Assembly: GCA_030425785.1 (NCBI GenBank)
Contig: JAUHYJ010000023.1
Coordinates: 1 to 14,112, forward strand
Direction: 5' to 3'
Length of the DNA: 14,112 nucleotides
From: Acidimicrobiia bacterium
GTDB lineage: Bacteria; Actinomycetota; Acidimicrobiia; Acidimicrobiales; Ilumatobacteraceae
Under the pieces are notes generated by a model. It did no database searches. It had not been told where the DNA came from and saw only the letters and a list, made by a program, of their open reading frames with translations. Positions 1 through 6,842 of this stretch are shown here, one piece after another; positions within the stretch are counted from its first letter, which is position 1; every line of letters starts with the position of its first letter. The position numbers and the translations under genes were made by a program.

Positions 1-414
1 CACGACGCTCATGCGCGTCTGGTACAGGTAGTAGGCGTCGGGGTCGTCGACCTCGATACCGTAGGAGGCCAGGGTGCGGCCTGGGTACGCCATGCGCATG
101 ACGCCCTCGGTCATCACCGCCTCGCGGTCCGCAATTACGCGGTCGCAGTTGAGCTCCAACTGGTGTGCGCCGGTCTGTACGATCGTCATGTCGTAAAACG
201 CGCGCACCGCGTCCTTGTCGCCGGCGGGCACACCGTCTTCGAGGTTGGCGAGGAGCACGTCGACCGTGCCGACCATGTCGGGCAACTTGCCGCGCATCTT
301 CTCGTTCGACGCCGGGAAGAAGTGGATCATCCGGCTCGGTCGGAACGGGATCTCGGTTCGCGGGGCCGGGGCGCCGACCGCCAGCGGCTTGAAGAAGTCC
401 TTCGGGGATCGCAC
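1..414 (-). CDS. Chimeric CitE/Mcl-like N terminus joined to NTF2/SnoaL-like domain (partial)
   Basis: The gene reads leftward off the window edge; 138 codons are visible with no stop. Residues 1-72 resemble the N terminus of the malyl-CoA/citrate-lyase beta (HpcH/HpaI aldolase) family: SRMIHFFPASNEKM, then VDVLLANLEDGVP, where LED is the usual acidic substrate/metal-binding patch. From about residue 73 (FYDMTIVQTGAHQLELNCDR, later VMTEGVMRMAYPG and DDPDAYYLYQTRMSVV) the protein instead resembles an actinobacterial NTF2/SnoaL-like protein. A CitE enzyme would still be in its TIM barrel here. Codon choice shifts at the same point: TTT, GTA, ATT and CCA appear after residue 72 but not before. 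The GTG start at 414 is chosen because the family similarity begins there and a -10-like TAGGGT lies 7 nt upstream. It is divergent from the YceH-SnoaL gene. It may be a recombinant gene, a decayed lyase or an assembly join. Function is unknown; the domain assignments come from recognition, not a search. Confidence 0.6.
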   Translation of the reverse strand, partial: MRSPKDFFKPLAVGAPAPRTEIPFRPSRMIHFFPASNEKMRGKLPDMVGTVDVLLANLEDGVPAGDKDAVRAFYDMTIVQTGAHQLELNCDRVIADREAVMTEGVMRMAYPGRTLASYGIEVDDPDAYYLYQTRMSVV

Positions 415-421
415 GGACGCG

Positions 422-427
422 ACCCTA
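422..427 (-). promoter_or_regulatory. -10 element, leaderless start of the CitE/SnoaL chimera
   Basis: On the minus strand TAGGGT (fits TAnnnT) is followed by 7 nt and then the GTG start at 414. No Shine-Dalgarno sequence is present. The spacing puts the transcription start at or next to the start codon. Confidence 0.5.
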
Positions 428-483
428 CTGACCGGTAACCGGCGACCCGAAAGCGGCGGGCCGACGTGGTGGTCGCGATGGCC

Positions 484-489
484 GATACT
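484..489 (+). promoter_or_regulatory. -10 element, leaderless start of YceH-SnoaL
   Basis: GATACT lies 6 nt before the ATG at 496, the same arrangement as at other genes here. This favours 496 over the upstream in-frame ATG at 478 and GTG at 466. An 11-bp palindrome (CCGGTAACCGG, 432-442) sits between this promoter and the divergent one. Confidence 0.45.
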
Positions 490-495
490 GGTCGG

Positions 496-1467
496 ATGGA
501 CGATCACCGAGACCGAGCCAGCGATGCCGAGCAGCGGCACGACGACCTGTCGTCCGCGGAGGTGCGGGTGCTCGGTTGCCTCATCGAGAAGGAGGCGACC
601 GTTCCCGACAGCTACCCGTTGACGCTCAACTCGCTCCGGACGGCCTGCAACCAGTCGACCAGTCGCGATCCGGTCGTGTCGTACGACGACCACACCGTCG
701 AGCAGGCACTGGCGTCGTTGCGCGCTCGCGGGCTGACCCGCACGGTGCACTCGACGTCGAACCGGGCCGCCAAGTACCGCCACGTCCTGCCGAGCGTCCT
801 CGGGCTCGACGCCGCCGAGACGGCAGTGCTGTGCGTGCTCATGCTCCGCGGCGCCCAGACCGTCGGTGAGCTGAAGTCGCGCACCGAGCGCCAGCACGCG
901 TTCGACTCGACCGACGAGGTGGCCGAGGTCCTCGCTGCGCTCGCCGGGCGCGACCAGCCACTCGCGCTGGAGCTCGAGCGTCAGCCCGGCCAGAAGGACG
1001 CGCGTTGGGTCCACCTGCTCGCGCCGCACGTCGACGTGGCCCCGGAGACCGCCGTCGTCGCGACGGCGCCGCCGCCGTCCGCTGCGGTCACCGATCTCGA
1101 GCGCAACAAGGCGACCGCGATGGCGTTCTACGACCTGATGTTCAACCAGTGCCGCCCCGCCGAGGCGGTCGAACGGCACGTGGGCGCGCAGTACCGACAG
1201 CACAACCCCCATGTGGGCGACGGGCCGGATGCGTTCGTCGCCTACTTCGAACGCATGGCCGCCGAGTACCCGGGCAAGGCGGTCGAGTTCCGGCGGGTCG
1301 TCGCCGAGGGCGACCTCGTCGTGCTCCACTGCCACCAGATCTGGCCCGACGAGGAGTACGCCGGCATCGACATCTTCCGCTTCGACGCCGACGGCAAGAT
1401 CGTCGAGCACTGGGACGTGCTCCAGGTCGTGCCGGCCGAATCCGCCAACGACAACGGCATGTTCTGA
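496..1467 (+). CDS. YceH (UPF0502/DUF480) winged-helix protein fused to SnoaL-like domain
   Basis: 323 aa with two domains. Residues about 18-178 match the YceH/UPF0502 tandem winged-helix family: [33 protein letters not shown], then [14 protein letters not shown] and the closing RWVHLLA. A proline/alanine linker (about 180-195) leads to residues about 198-323, a complete SnoaL-like NTF2 domain of the aldol-condensation-like type ([37 protein letters not shown], and a closing ANDNGMF). YceH proteins normally end near 210-220 aa, so the second domain is an addition. The YceH part may bind DNA and the SnoaL part may bind or convert a small molecule, making a one-component sensor conceivable; this is inference. 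The start is set at 496 by the -10/ATG spacing, but 478 remains possible. The divergent neighbour also carries a SnoaL-like segment. Confidence 0.85.
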   Translation: MDDHRDRASDAEQRHDDLSSAEVRVLGCLIEKEATVPDSYPLTLNSLRTACNQSTSRDPVVSYDDHTVEQALASLRARGLTRTVHSTSNRAAKYRHVLPSVLGLDAAETAVLCVLMLRGAQTVGELKSRTERQHAFDSTDEVAEVLAALAGRDQPLALELERQPGQKDARWVHLLAPHVDVAPETAVVATAPPPSAAVTDLERNKATAMAFYDLMFNQCRPAEAVERHVGAQYRQHNPHVGDGPDAFVAYFERMAAEYPGKAVEFRRVVAEGDLVVLHCHQIWPDEEYAGIDIFRFDADGKIVEHWDVLQVVPAESANDNGMF

Positions 1468-1501
1468 CCACGAGCGACCGCGACGTCGGCGCCCGCTCCG
1501 G

Positions 1502-1507
1502 TACGTT
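1502..1507 (+). promoter_or_regulatory. -10 element, leaderless start of the 1514 gene
   Basis: TACGTT (TAnnnT) is followed by 6 nt and the ATG at 1514. No Shine-Dalgarno sequence is seen, so the gene probably has its own promoter in the 46-nt gap after the YceH-SnoaL gene. Confidence 0.5.
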
Positions 1508-1513
1508 CTCGCA

Positions 1514-2035
1514 ATGGAGATCGAGCGACGCGATGAGGTCGAGGTCGAGGTCGTGACCGACCGTCGGACGATCGCGACCGCGCTCCCACTCAAGCGTCGA
1601 TCGCGAGAGCGGCTCGCCGAGCTGCTCGGGGCGCGCGTCGTCGACATCCGGACTCCGGTCGACGACGTCGATCTCGTCCTCACGCCGTCATGCAGCCCGC
1701 AGCTCATCGGCCGATTGAAGGCCAGGTACGGCGGAGCGCGCGTCGTGGTGGTCGAGCTCGACGACTGGGAACTCGACATCGAGATCGGAGGCCCGGTCAA
1801 GCGGATCCTCCGCAACGGCGCGGATGCCTACCTCCTGGCCGACAGCCTCGACGAGCTGGCGGCGAAGCTGGGTGGAGCGAGCGACCCGTCGCCGACCGAG
1901 ACCGAACCGGTCGTCATGCGCGAGCTGACCGAGGCATCGACCGTCGACGACATCATCGCCGCGTTCCTGAACGAGTCGGTCGAGTACGCCACCCGGGTGC
2001 GCGTGGCGCGCGATCGGCCGCTCGACGACGCCTGA
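1514..2035 (+). CDS. Uncharacterised 173-aa protein
   Basis: I do not recognise this family. The N terminus is rich in charged residues (MEIERRDEVEVEVVTDRR). The middle alternates hydrophobic strands with helices (VDLVLTPSCSPQLIGRLKAR, then ARVVVVELDDWELD, then ILRNGADAYLLADSLDELAAKL). The last stretch, ADAYLLADSLDELAAKL, is reminiscent of the end of a response-regulator receiver fold, but no phosphoacceptor pattern is convincing. An acidic linker precedes a C-terminal helical segment (DDIIAAFLNESVEYATRVRVARDR). No signal peptide or membrane segment is seen. The ATG at 1514 is chosen for its TACGTT -10 element, and codon usage matches the neighbours. It lies between YceH-SnoaL and the methyltransferase on the same strand. 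Confidence 0.75.
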   Translation: MEIERRDEVEVEVVTDRRTIATALPLKRRSRERLAELLGARVVDIRTPVDDVDLVLTPSCSPQLIGRLKARYGGARVVVVELDDWELDIEIGGPVKRILRNGADAYLLADSLDELAAKLGGASDPSPTETEPVVMRELTEASTVDDIIAAFLNESVEYATRVRVARDRPLDDA

Positions 2036-2095
2036 CCCGACCGACCGGCGAACTGGCCGCTCGCGCGGCGGCTACAGGACCGGGCATCGTCGGCC

Positions 2096-2101
2096 GATAC
2101 A
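2096..2101 (+). promoter_or_regulatory. -10-like element before the methyltransferase
   Basis: GATACA is followed by 5 nt and the GTG at 2107. It is weaker than the other -10 elements here but has the same spacing, and no Shine-Dalgarno sequence precedes the gene. Confidence 0.35.
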
Positions 2102-2106
2102 GGTGC

Positions 2107-2928
2107 GTGGACACGACCGCCATCGAGGAGGCTCCGCACGACGAGCAGCTCGCGACGACGCTGGCCGTGCGCGCCGCGGTGGCGGCGATCGACCCGGTCG
2201 ACGCCGAGCAGACGGACGATCCGTACGCCGCCGCGACGGCGGAGTACTACGAGCTGCTCGCGACCGCTCACTGGCAGCGGACCGGCGACGAGCTGTCCGA
2301 CCTCCTGCGTGACATCGACCCGACCGCCGGTCCGATCGTCGACGTCGGTGCCGGCACCGGCATCGGACTCCCGTACCTGCTCTCGGTCGCTCCCGACGTC
2401 GAGGTGTACGCGATCGAACCCAGCAAGGCGATGAGGACGGCGCTGCACACGCGGTTGCTGCTCGATCCTCGCCTCCGCGACCGGATCACGGTCGATCCGC
2501 GTCCGCTCGGCGAGGCGCTGCCGGATCGGGCGAGCGCCGTCGTGATGTCGGCCGTGCTCGGGCACCTCGGCGACGTCGAACGCGACCGTTTCTGGCGTTT
2601 CGTCGTCGACCGGATGCCGGCGGGCGCTCCCGTCGTCGTCGAGGTCCTGCCGCCGTATCGCCCCGTCGTCGTCGAGCCGGTCCGCTACGCGGCCGTGCCC
2701 GTCGGCCGGTTCGTGTACGAGGGCTGGCAGAGCGGCCGGCCCGCTGGTGACCGACTGATGCGATGGACGATGACGTACCGCGTGCTCGACGGGCGCACGG
2801 TGGTGTCCGAGCAGGCGGTCACATCGACGTACCGGTGCTGGTCGCCCGACGACGTCGTCGCCGAGGTGAGCCCGTACGGGTTGACGGTCACCGAGCACGG
2901 CGACTCGGTCGTCGTCCGCCGCACCTGA
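2107..2928 (+). CDS. Class I SAM-dependent methyltransferase
   Basis: 273 aa. Motif I of the SAM-binding Rossmann fold is clear at residues 77-87 (IVDVGAGTGIG). It is followed by the acidic residue that ends strand 2 (VYAIEPS, E104) and a motif like the methyltransferase DLV/VVMSAVLGHL region after DRASAVV. The C-terminal third is beta-rich (YEGWQSGRP, MTYRVLDG, TSTYRCWSPDDV), as in small-molecule methyltransferases. The substrate cannot be told from sequence. The GTG start at 2107 fits the -10-like element at 2096. The 71-nt gap upstream suggests separate transcription from the preceding gene. No signal peptide is present, so it is cytoplasmic. Confidence 0.85.
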   Translation: MDTTAIEEAPHDEQLATTLAVRAAVAAIDPVDAEQTDDPYAAATAEYYELLATAHWQRTGDELSDLLRDIDPTAGPIVDVGAGTGIGLPYLLSVAPDVEVYAIEPSKAMRTALHTRLLLDPRLRDRITVDPRPLGEALPDRASAVVMSAVLGHLGDVERDRFWRFVVDRMPAGAPVVVEVLPPYRPVVVEPVRYAAVPVGRFVYEGWQSGRPAGDRLMRWTMTYRVLDGRTVVSEQAVTSTYRCWSPDDVVAEVSPYGLTVTEHGDSVVVRRT

Positions 2929-2934
2929 CGGCCC

Positions 2935-3018
2935 TCAGTCCGCCAGCCACCCCTCGTCGTCGGGCGCGACGAAGCCGCACAGCTCGTCGTCGTCGCTTCG
3001 GTGCACCGCAGTTCGCAC
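2935..3018 (-). CDS. Possible 27-aa micro-ORF
   Basis: A short frame with a GTG start lies 43 nt downstream of the thioesterase on the same strand. It reads VRTAVHRSDDDELCGFVAPD then DEGWLAD. The HRSDDDELCGFVAPD core looks protein-like and recalls small actinobacterial proteins with an HRSDDG-type N terminus, so this could be a remnant of a longer one. It has no Shine-Dalgarno sequence and only a poor -10 candidate. Otherwise the 133 nt between the methyltransferase and thioesterase stops hold nothing recognisable. Confidence 0.22.
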   Translation of the reverse strand: MRTAVHRSDDDELCGFVAPDDEGWLAD

Positions 3019-3061
3019 GGTCGGAGCTTCGCAGCAGGCCTCGATCGCGCCGCGGTCGGAT

Positions 3062-3484
3062 TCAGCCGAGCTCGCGCAACCAGGCGGGCAGTCGCGTCGG
3101 ACGTCCCTCCGGCGTCACACACCCGTGCGCCGTGACGCCCGTGGCCCGTTCCTCGCCGTCGACGGTGAGCAGGTAGCCCATCTGGAAGCTCGCCCGGTCG
3201 ACGCCGGCCAGGTTGACGTGCACGTCGACGACGTCGTCGAACACGAGCGGGCGGCGGTACTTGCACCACGCCTCGAGCACGTTCATCTCGATGCCCTCGG
3301 AGCGGATCTCGGCGTAGGGGTGACCGATGTGGCGCAGATACGCGACCCTGGCCTCTTCCAACATCGGCAGGTAGCGCGAGTGGTGGACGATGCCCATCGC
3401 GTCGGTCTCGGCGAACCGGACGCGGAGTCGGTGCGCGAACTCGTAGTCGGCAGGGTCGGTGGACGGGTCGGCCGAGATACGCAC
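3062..3484 (-). CDS. Hot-dog acyl-CoA thioesterase (YbgC/FadM-like)
   Basis: 140 aa, the usual length for a single-domain 4-hydroxybenzoyl-CoA thioesterase-type hot-dog protein. The active-site signature is visible: RVRFAETDAMGIVHHSRYLP, with D28 the expected catalytic aspartate followed by MGIVHHSRY. The sheet region reads WCKYRRPLVFDDVVDVHVNL. Such enzymes hydrolyse acyl-CoA thioesters in the cytoplasm; the physiological acyl group is unknown. The GTG start at 3484 is supported by TACCGT 7 nt upstream. It is divergent from the YbaK gene across only 38 nt, so the two promoters are back to back. Confidence 0.88.
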   Translation of the reverse strand: MRISADPSTDPADYEFAHRLRVRFAETDAMGIVHHSRYLPMLEEARVAYLRHIGHPYAEIRSEGIEMNVLEAWCKYRRPLVFDDVVDVHVNLAGVDRASFQMGYLLTVDGEERATGVTAHGCVTPEGRPTRLPAWLRELG

Positions 3485-3491
3485 CCCGCCG

Positions 3492-3497
3492 ACGGTA
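3492..3497 (-). promoter_or_regulatory. -10 element, leaderless start of the thioesterase
   Basis: Minus-strand TACCGT (TAnnnT) lies 7 nt before the GTG at 3484, with no Shine-Dalgarno sequence. Confidence 0.5.
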
Positions 3498-3509
3498 GTT
3501 CGCCCGGGC

Positions 3510-3515
3510 CATACT
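3510..3515 (+). promoter_or_regulatory. -10 element, leaderless start of the YbaK gene
   Basis: CATACT lies 7 nt before the GTG at 3523. It is 12 nt from the opposing -10 of the thioesterase, so the polymerase footprints of the two promoters would overlap. Confidence 0.5.
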
Positions 3516-3522
3516 CGACGGC

Positions 3523-3990
3523 GTGACGCCGGCGATCAACGAGCTCGACGCGGCGGGTGTGGTGTACACCGTCCACGAGTACGACCACGACGGCTCGCTC
3601 CACGACTTCGGGGCCGAGGCGGCCGACAAGCTCGGACTCGACCCCGACCAGGTCTTCAAGACCCTGCTCGTCACCGCCGACGGGTCCCAGGCGGTGGCCA
3701 TCGTGCCGGTCAGCGGCAAGCTCGCGCTGAAGGCCGTCGGTCGGGCGCTCGGTGCGAAGCGGGTCGAGATGTGCGATCCCGCGGTGGCCGAGCGCATCAC
3801 CGGGTACGTGCGCGGCGGCATCAGCCCGTTCGGTCAGAAGAAGCGTCTGCCGACGGTCATCGACGAGATGGCGACCGTGTTCGACACGATCTACGTCAGC
3901 GGCGGCAAGCGCGGCCTCGATCTCGGTGTGGCCCCGAACGACCTGGTCGCCGTGCTCGACGCCACCGTCGCCGACATCGCCGCCGGGTGA
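3523..3990 (+). CDS. ybaK: Cys-tRNA(Pro)/Cys-tRNA(Cys) deacylase, YbaK family
   Basis: 155 aa, the normal size for YbaK/EbsC-type single-domain editing proteins. These hydrolyse mischarged Cys-tRNA(Pro) in trans to prolyl-tRNA synthetase. Family hallmarks seen: VFKTLLVT with K46, matching the essential lysine of characterised YbaK; AIVPVSGKLALKAVGRALGAK; GYVRGGISPFGQKKRLP (the G-x-SP-x-G-x-K loop); and a closing YVSGGKRGLDLGVAPNDL. The GTG start at 3523 fits the CATACT -10. The stop is only 8 nt from the stop of the convergent M48 gene, leaving no room for a separate terminator. This is a cytoplasmic housekeeping function. Confidence 0.92.
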   Translation: MTPAINELDAAGVVYTVHEYDHDGSLHDFGAEAADKLGLDPDQVFKTLLVTADGSQAVAIVPVSGKLALKAVGRALGAKRVEMCDPAVAERITGYVRGGISPFGQKKRLPTVIDEMATVFDTIYVSGGKRGLDLGVAPNDLVAVLDATVADIAAG

Positions 3991-3998
3991 ACCACGGC

Positions 3999-4892
3999 TC
4001 AGTTGCTCGGGTGCCGCATCATCGCCTCGATGCGCGCCATGCGCGTGCGGGCCGGTGGGTGCGACGCGGCGAGCCGGGCACGCCACCCGATCGCCCGGCG
4101 GCCGCCCCCGAGCCGGATCACCGCACGCAGTGCGTCGACGAGCGGCCGCCCGTAGCCCATCCGGACCGCGCGGCGGTCGGCCTCGAACTCGGAGCTCTGC
4201 CCGACGAGGTTGCTGATCGCGTCCGAGGCGTACAGCGCCGCGAGGAAGACCCACGACACGGCGGTCAGCGCCCAGGACACCACCCGGCCGAGCGCGGTCA
4301 GCGCCGCGGAGTCGGCGGCGAACGCATCGGTCGCGGCGCGCGCCACGTTCTGGAGGAAGAAGCCCACCCGAGCGAGCGAGACCACCGGGAGCGACAGCCA
4401 GTGCCCGATCGTCAAGGCGACGGTGTGCAGCCCGAGATGGTGGCTGAGCTCGTGGGCCAGCACCCCCGACAGCTCGCGGTCGGTGAGCTCCTCGAGCGCG
4501 AACGAGGTGACGACGACGAGGTGCCCGCCGCACGCGTACGCGTTGAGTTCGCGCGAGTCGATCACCCGGATCGTGTACCGGTATGCCGGCAGGTTCGCGG
4601 CGATCGCCAGATCGCGCCAGAGCGGCGCGATGATGGCGTGCTCGTCGTCCGTCGGCGGCCGCGCGCCGAGCAGGGGGCTGAGCACCGTCACCTGCACGGC
4701 GGGCACGAACAGCAGCAGGCCGAGGAGCAGCCAGGCGACCGGGACGGTCCACAACGGCACGTCGACGAGCCATCGCAACGGCACCCAGATGATCGCCATG
4801 GCCAACAGCCAGAACGGCAGCAGCGCGAGGACGGGCAGCGTGGCGGTCACGGCCGACCGCTCGAGGTGCCTCCCACCGACGCCTGGAGCCAT
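3999..4892 (-). CDS. Membrane-bound M48 family metallopeptidase
   Basis: 297 aa. Two N-terminal hydrophobic segments (about 16-38 and 48-70) anchor it, and two further hydrophobic stretches lie at about 160-182 and 200-222. The zinc motif HELSH is at residues 147-151, and the third ligand is most likely E235 in SSEFEADRRAV. The end has the M48 HPPARTRMARIEAM signature (278-291). HtpX/Ste24-type relatives degrade membrane or misfolded envelope proteins; the catalytic domain is expected on the cytoplasmic face. The preceding SRELNAYACGGHLVVVTS segment also fits the family. The ATG at 4892 is chosen because it has TATCCT 6 nt upstream and heads the hydrophobic leader. It is divergent from the TPR-HD-GYP gene. 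Confidence 0.92.
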   Translation of the reverse strand: MAPGVGGRHLERSAVTATLPVLALLPFWLLAMAIIWVPLRWLVDVPLWTVPVAWLLLGLLLFVPAVQVTVLSPLLGARPPTDDEHAIIAPLWRDLAIAANLPAYRYTIRVIDSRELNAYACGGHLVVVTSFALEELTDRELSGVLAHELSHHLGLHTVALTIGHWLSLPVVSLARVGFFLQNVARAATDAFAADSAALTALGRVVSWALTAVSWVFLAALYASDAISNLVGQSSEFEADRRAVRMGYGRPLVDALRAVIRLGGGRRAIGWRARLAASHPPARTRMARIEAMMRHPSN

Positions 4893-4898
4893 GGCAGC

Positions 4899-4904
4899 AG
4901 GATA
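4899..4904 (-). promoter_or_regulatory. -10 element, leaderless start of the M48 peptidase
   Basis: Minus-strand TATCCT, the closest match to TATAAT among these elements, lies 6 nt before the ATG at 4892. Confidence 0.55.
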
Positions 4905-5054
4905 CGAACCCGGCGCTGCTTTCGGCGGGCCGCGACGGCCCACCACGCGGCCGAGCGGCGGCTGATCACATGGCGGTTCACGGTGGCCGCGCGGCCCGCA
5001 GAACTGCGTCAAGACGCTTTCAAGGTCGGACTGGTCGTTGCCGATGTACCTGAC

Positions 5055-6812
5055 GTGCAGCCGAATGCCGCCACGGCCAGCGAACCGACCGCGTCCCCCG
5101 CCGTCCGCGAGCTGCTCGATCGCGCCATGGCCGCACAGGACATGCATCCGGACGAGGCCCGCGCGCACGCGCTCCAGGCGCGTGTCGTCGCCCGGGCCGC
5201 GGGCGATCGCCCCGGTGAAGCCGAGTCGCTCTACCGGCTCGCCAGCCTGGCCCACTTCAGTGGCGACCCGGAGGACGCGTTCGGTCTCGCCATGGAGGCG
5301 AGCGAGGTCGCTGATCGATGTGGGGCGACGCTCGTCAAGTCCTGGGCGACCCACCTGCTCGGGATCATCCACTATCAGGCGTCGAACTTCTCCGAGGCGC
5401 TCGAGCACTGCCTCCGGGCGCTCGACACCTACCAGGACGCGATCGACGGCCCCGGCGCCGATCGCGGCAACATCTTGAACACGATCGCCGCGGTCTACCA
5501 CTCGATGGGCGACAACGACCGGGCGATCATCACGTACGAACGCGCGCTCGCCGCGGCCGAGCCGTTCAACCGGCCGCAGATGATCGCGCTGATCCTCGGC
5601 AACATCGCGCGCATCCGCTCCTCCCGTTCCGAGTACCTCGCCGCGGTGTCGATGGGGCGCAAGGCGGTCGAGATCGCCCGCGAGCACAGCCCCTCGATCG
5701 TGACGAACCTGCTCGCCGACCTGGCCGAGTCGTACATGGGCCTCGCCGATCACGAGAAGGCGGCCGAGTGCTTCGCCGAGGCGCGCCTCGTGCTGCAGCA
5801 ACAGTCCGAGGAGGGCACCGAGCCGTCATCGTCCGCCCAACTCGGCGTCATGGTCGCGGAAGGTCGCGTCGCGCTGCGGCGTGGCGCGCTCGATGAGGCG
5901 ATCGCGGTGCTCCAGGCGGCGCTCGACATGTCCGAGCGGACCGACGCCAAGGAGTACGAGCTCGAGGTCAACGACCTGTTGGCGACGGCGTTCAAGCGGG
6001 CGGGCCGCTTCGAAGAGGCGCTCGACCGGCGCGAGACCCACGACGAGCAGTACCGCCAGATCTTCACCCACGCCGCCGATCTGCGACTGCGGACGCTGCA
6101 GGTCGCCCACGAGACCGCGACCGCCCGCGCCGAGGCGGAGATCCTCCGCCTGCGCACCCAGGAGCTCGAAGGTCTCGTGGCGACCCCCGACGACAACCCG
6201 GCCTCGACCGGCGAGTTCGGCGCCGCCTACCTCGAAGCGTTCGAGCAGCTCGCGATCCTGACCGAGTGTCGCGACGCCGACACCGGCGAGCACACCGACC
6301 GCGTCGGCGACCTCGCGGCCGAGATCGCGCACGCACTGGGCAAGTCGCCCGAGTGGTGCGAGATGCTGCGACTCGCGGCCCGGCTCCACGACATCGGCAA
6401 GGTCGCCGTGCCCGACTCGGTGCTCTTCAAGACCGGTCCGCTGACCGTCGAGGAGTACGAGATGATGAAGTCGCACACGAGCATGGGTCACCGCATCCTG
6501 TCCGGGAACTCGGCGCCGATGTTCCAGATGGCGGCCGAGATCGCCCAGTCGCACCATGAGTGGTGGGACGGCAGCGGCTACCCGTTGGGGATCAGCCACC
6601 AGTCGATTGCGCTGAGCGGTCGCATCGTCGCGATCGCCGACGTCTACGACGCACTGTGCAGCAAGCGCCCGTACAAGCGCGCCTGGGCCAAGGATGAGGC
6701 GGCACGGTTCGTCGTGTCCGGTCGCGGTGGTCAGTTCGATCCGGCGGTCGTCGATGCGTTCGTGGCCGTCCTCACGGCGCGTGACCCCGAACTCGGCGAC
6801 CAGCTCGACTGA
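5055..6812 (+). CDS. TPR-repeat protein with C-terminal HD-GYP cyclic-di-GMP phosphodiesterase domain
   Basis: About 585 aa. Residues about 25-330 are helical TPR-like repeats (SLYRLASLAHFSGDPEDAF, ATHLLGIIHYQASNFSEALE, ILNTIAAVYHSMGDNDRAI). A charged coiled-coil linker (about 340-375, rich in AEAEILRLRTQEL) leads to an HD-GYP domain (about 390-575). Metal-ligand motifs look complete: RDADTGEHTDRV, HDIGK starting at residue 445, KSHTSMGHRIL, HHEWWDGSGYP starting at 500, and ADVYDAL. HD-GYP enzymes hydrolyse cyclic-di-GMP. The TPR part replaces the common receiver or GAF input, so activity may answer to a protein partner (inference). The start is uncertain. GTG 5055 is preferred since TPR-like sequence begins soon after; GTG 4983 is in frame too. 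No signal peptide is seen. A 10-bp inverted repeat (4925-4934 with 4990-4999) lies upstream. Confidence 0.9.
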   Translation: MQPNAATASEPTASPAVRELLDRAMAAQDMHPDEARAHALQARVVARAAGDRPGEAESLYRLASLAHFSGDPEDAFGLAMEASEVADRCGATLVKSWATHLLGIIHYQASNFSEALEHCLRALDTYQDAIDGPGADRGNILNTIAAVYHSMGDNDRAIITYERALAAAEPFNRPQMIALILGNIARIRSSRSEYLAAVSMGRKAVEIAREHSPSIVTNLLADLAESYMGLADHEKAAECFAEARLVLQQQSEEGTEPSSSAQLGVMVAEGRVALRRGALDEAIAVLQAALDMSERTDAKEYELEVNDLLATAFKRAGRFEEALDRRETHDEQYRQIFTHAADLRLRTLQVAHETATARAEAEILRLRTQELEGLVATPDDNPASTGEFGAAYLEAFEQLAILTECRDADTGEHTDRVGDLAAEIAHALGKSPEWCEMLRLAARLHDIGKVAVPDSVLFKTGPLTVEEYEMMKSHTSMGHRILSGNSAPMFQMAAEIAQSHHEWWDGSGYPLGISHQSIALSGRIVAIADVYDALCSKRPYKRAWAKDEAARFVVSGRGGQFDPAVVDAFVAVLTARDPELGDQLD

Positions 6813-6842
6813 ACCGATCGAGTCGCCGACGGCGGGCCGGCG

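Noticed and set aside
4925..4999. 10-bp inverted repeat (GCGGGCCGCG / CGCGGCCCGC) upstream of the TPR-HD-GYP gene
   Set aside because: The 55-nt separation and pure G/C arms are easily met by chance in this composition; no clear relation to either promoter.
3459..5054. Long open frame upstream of, and continuous with, the TPR-HD-GYP gene
   Set aside because: It is Arg/Gly/His-rich out-of-frame translation over the YbaK and M48 genes, which have clear family motifs. The real gene starts near 5055.
6813..6842. Intrinsic terminator between the convergent TPR-HD-GYP and TetR genes
   Set aside because: A CGCCG-A-CGGCG hairpin is possible but has no T-run on either strand.
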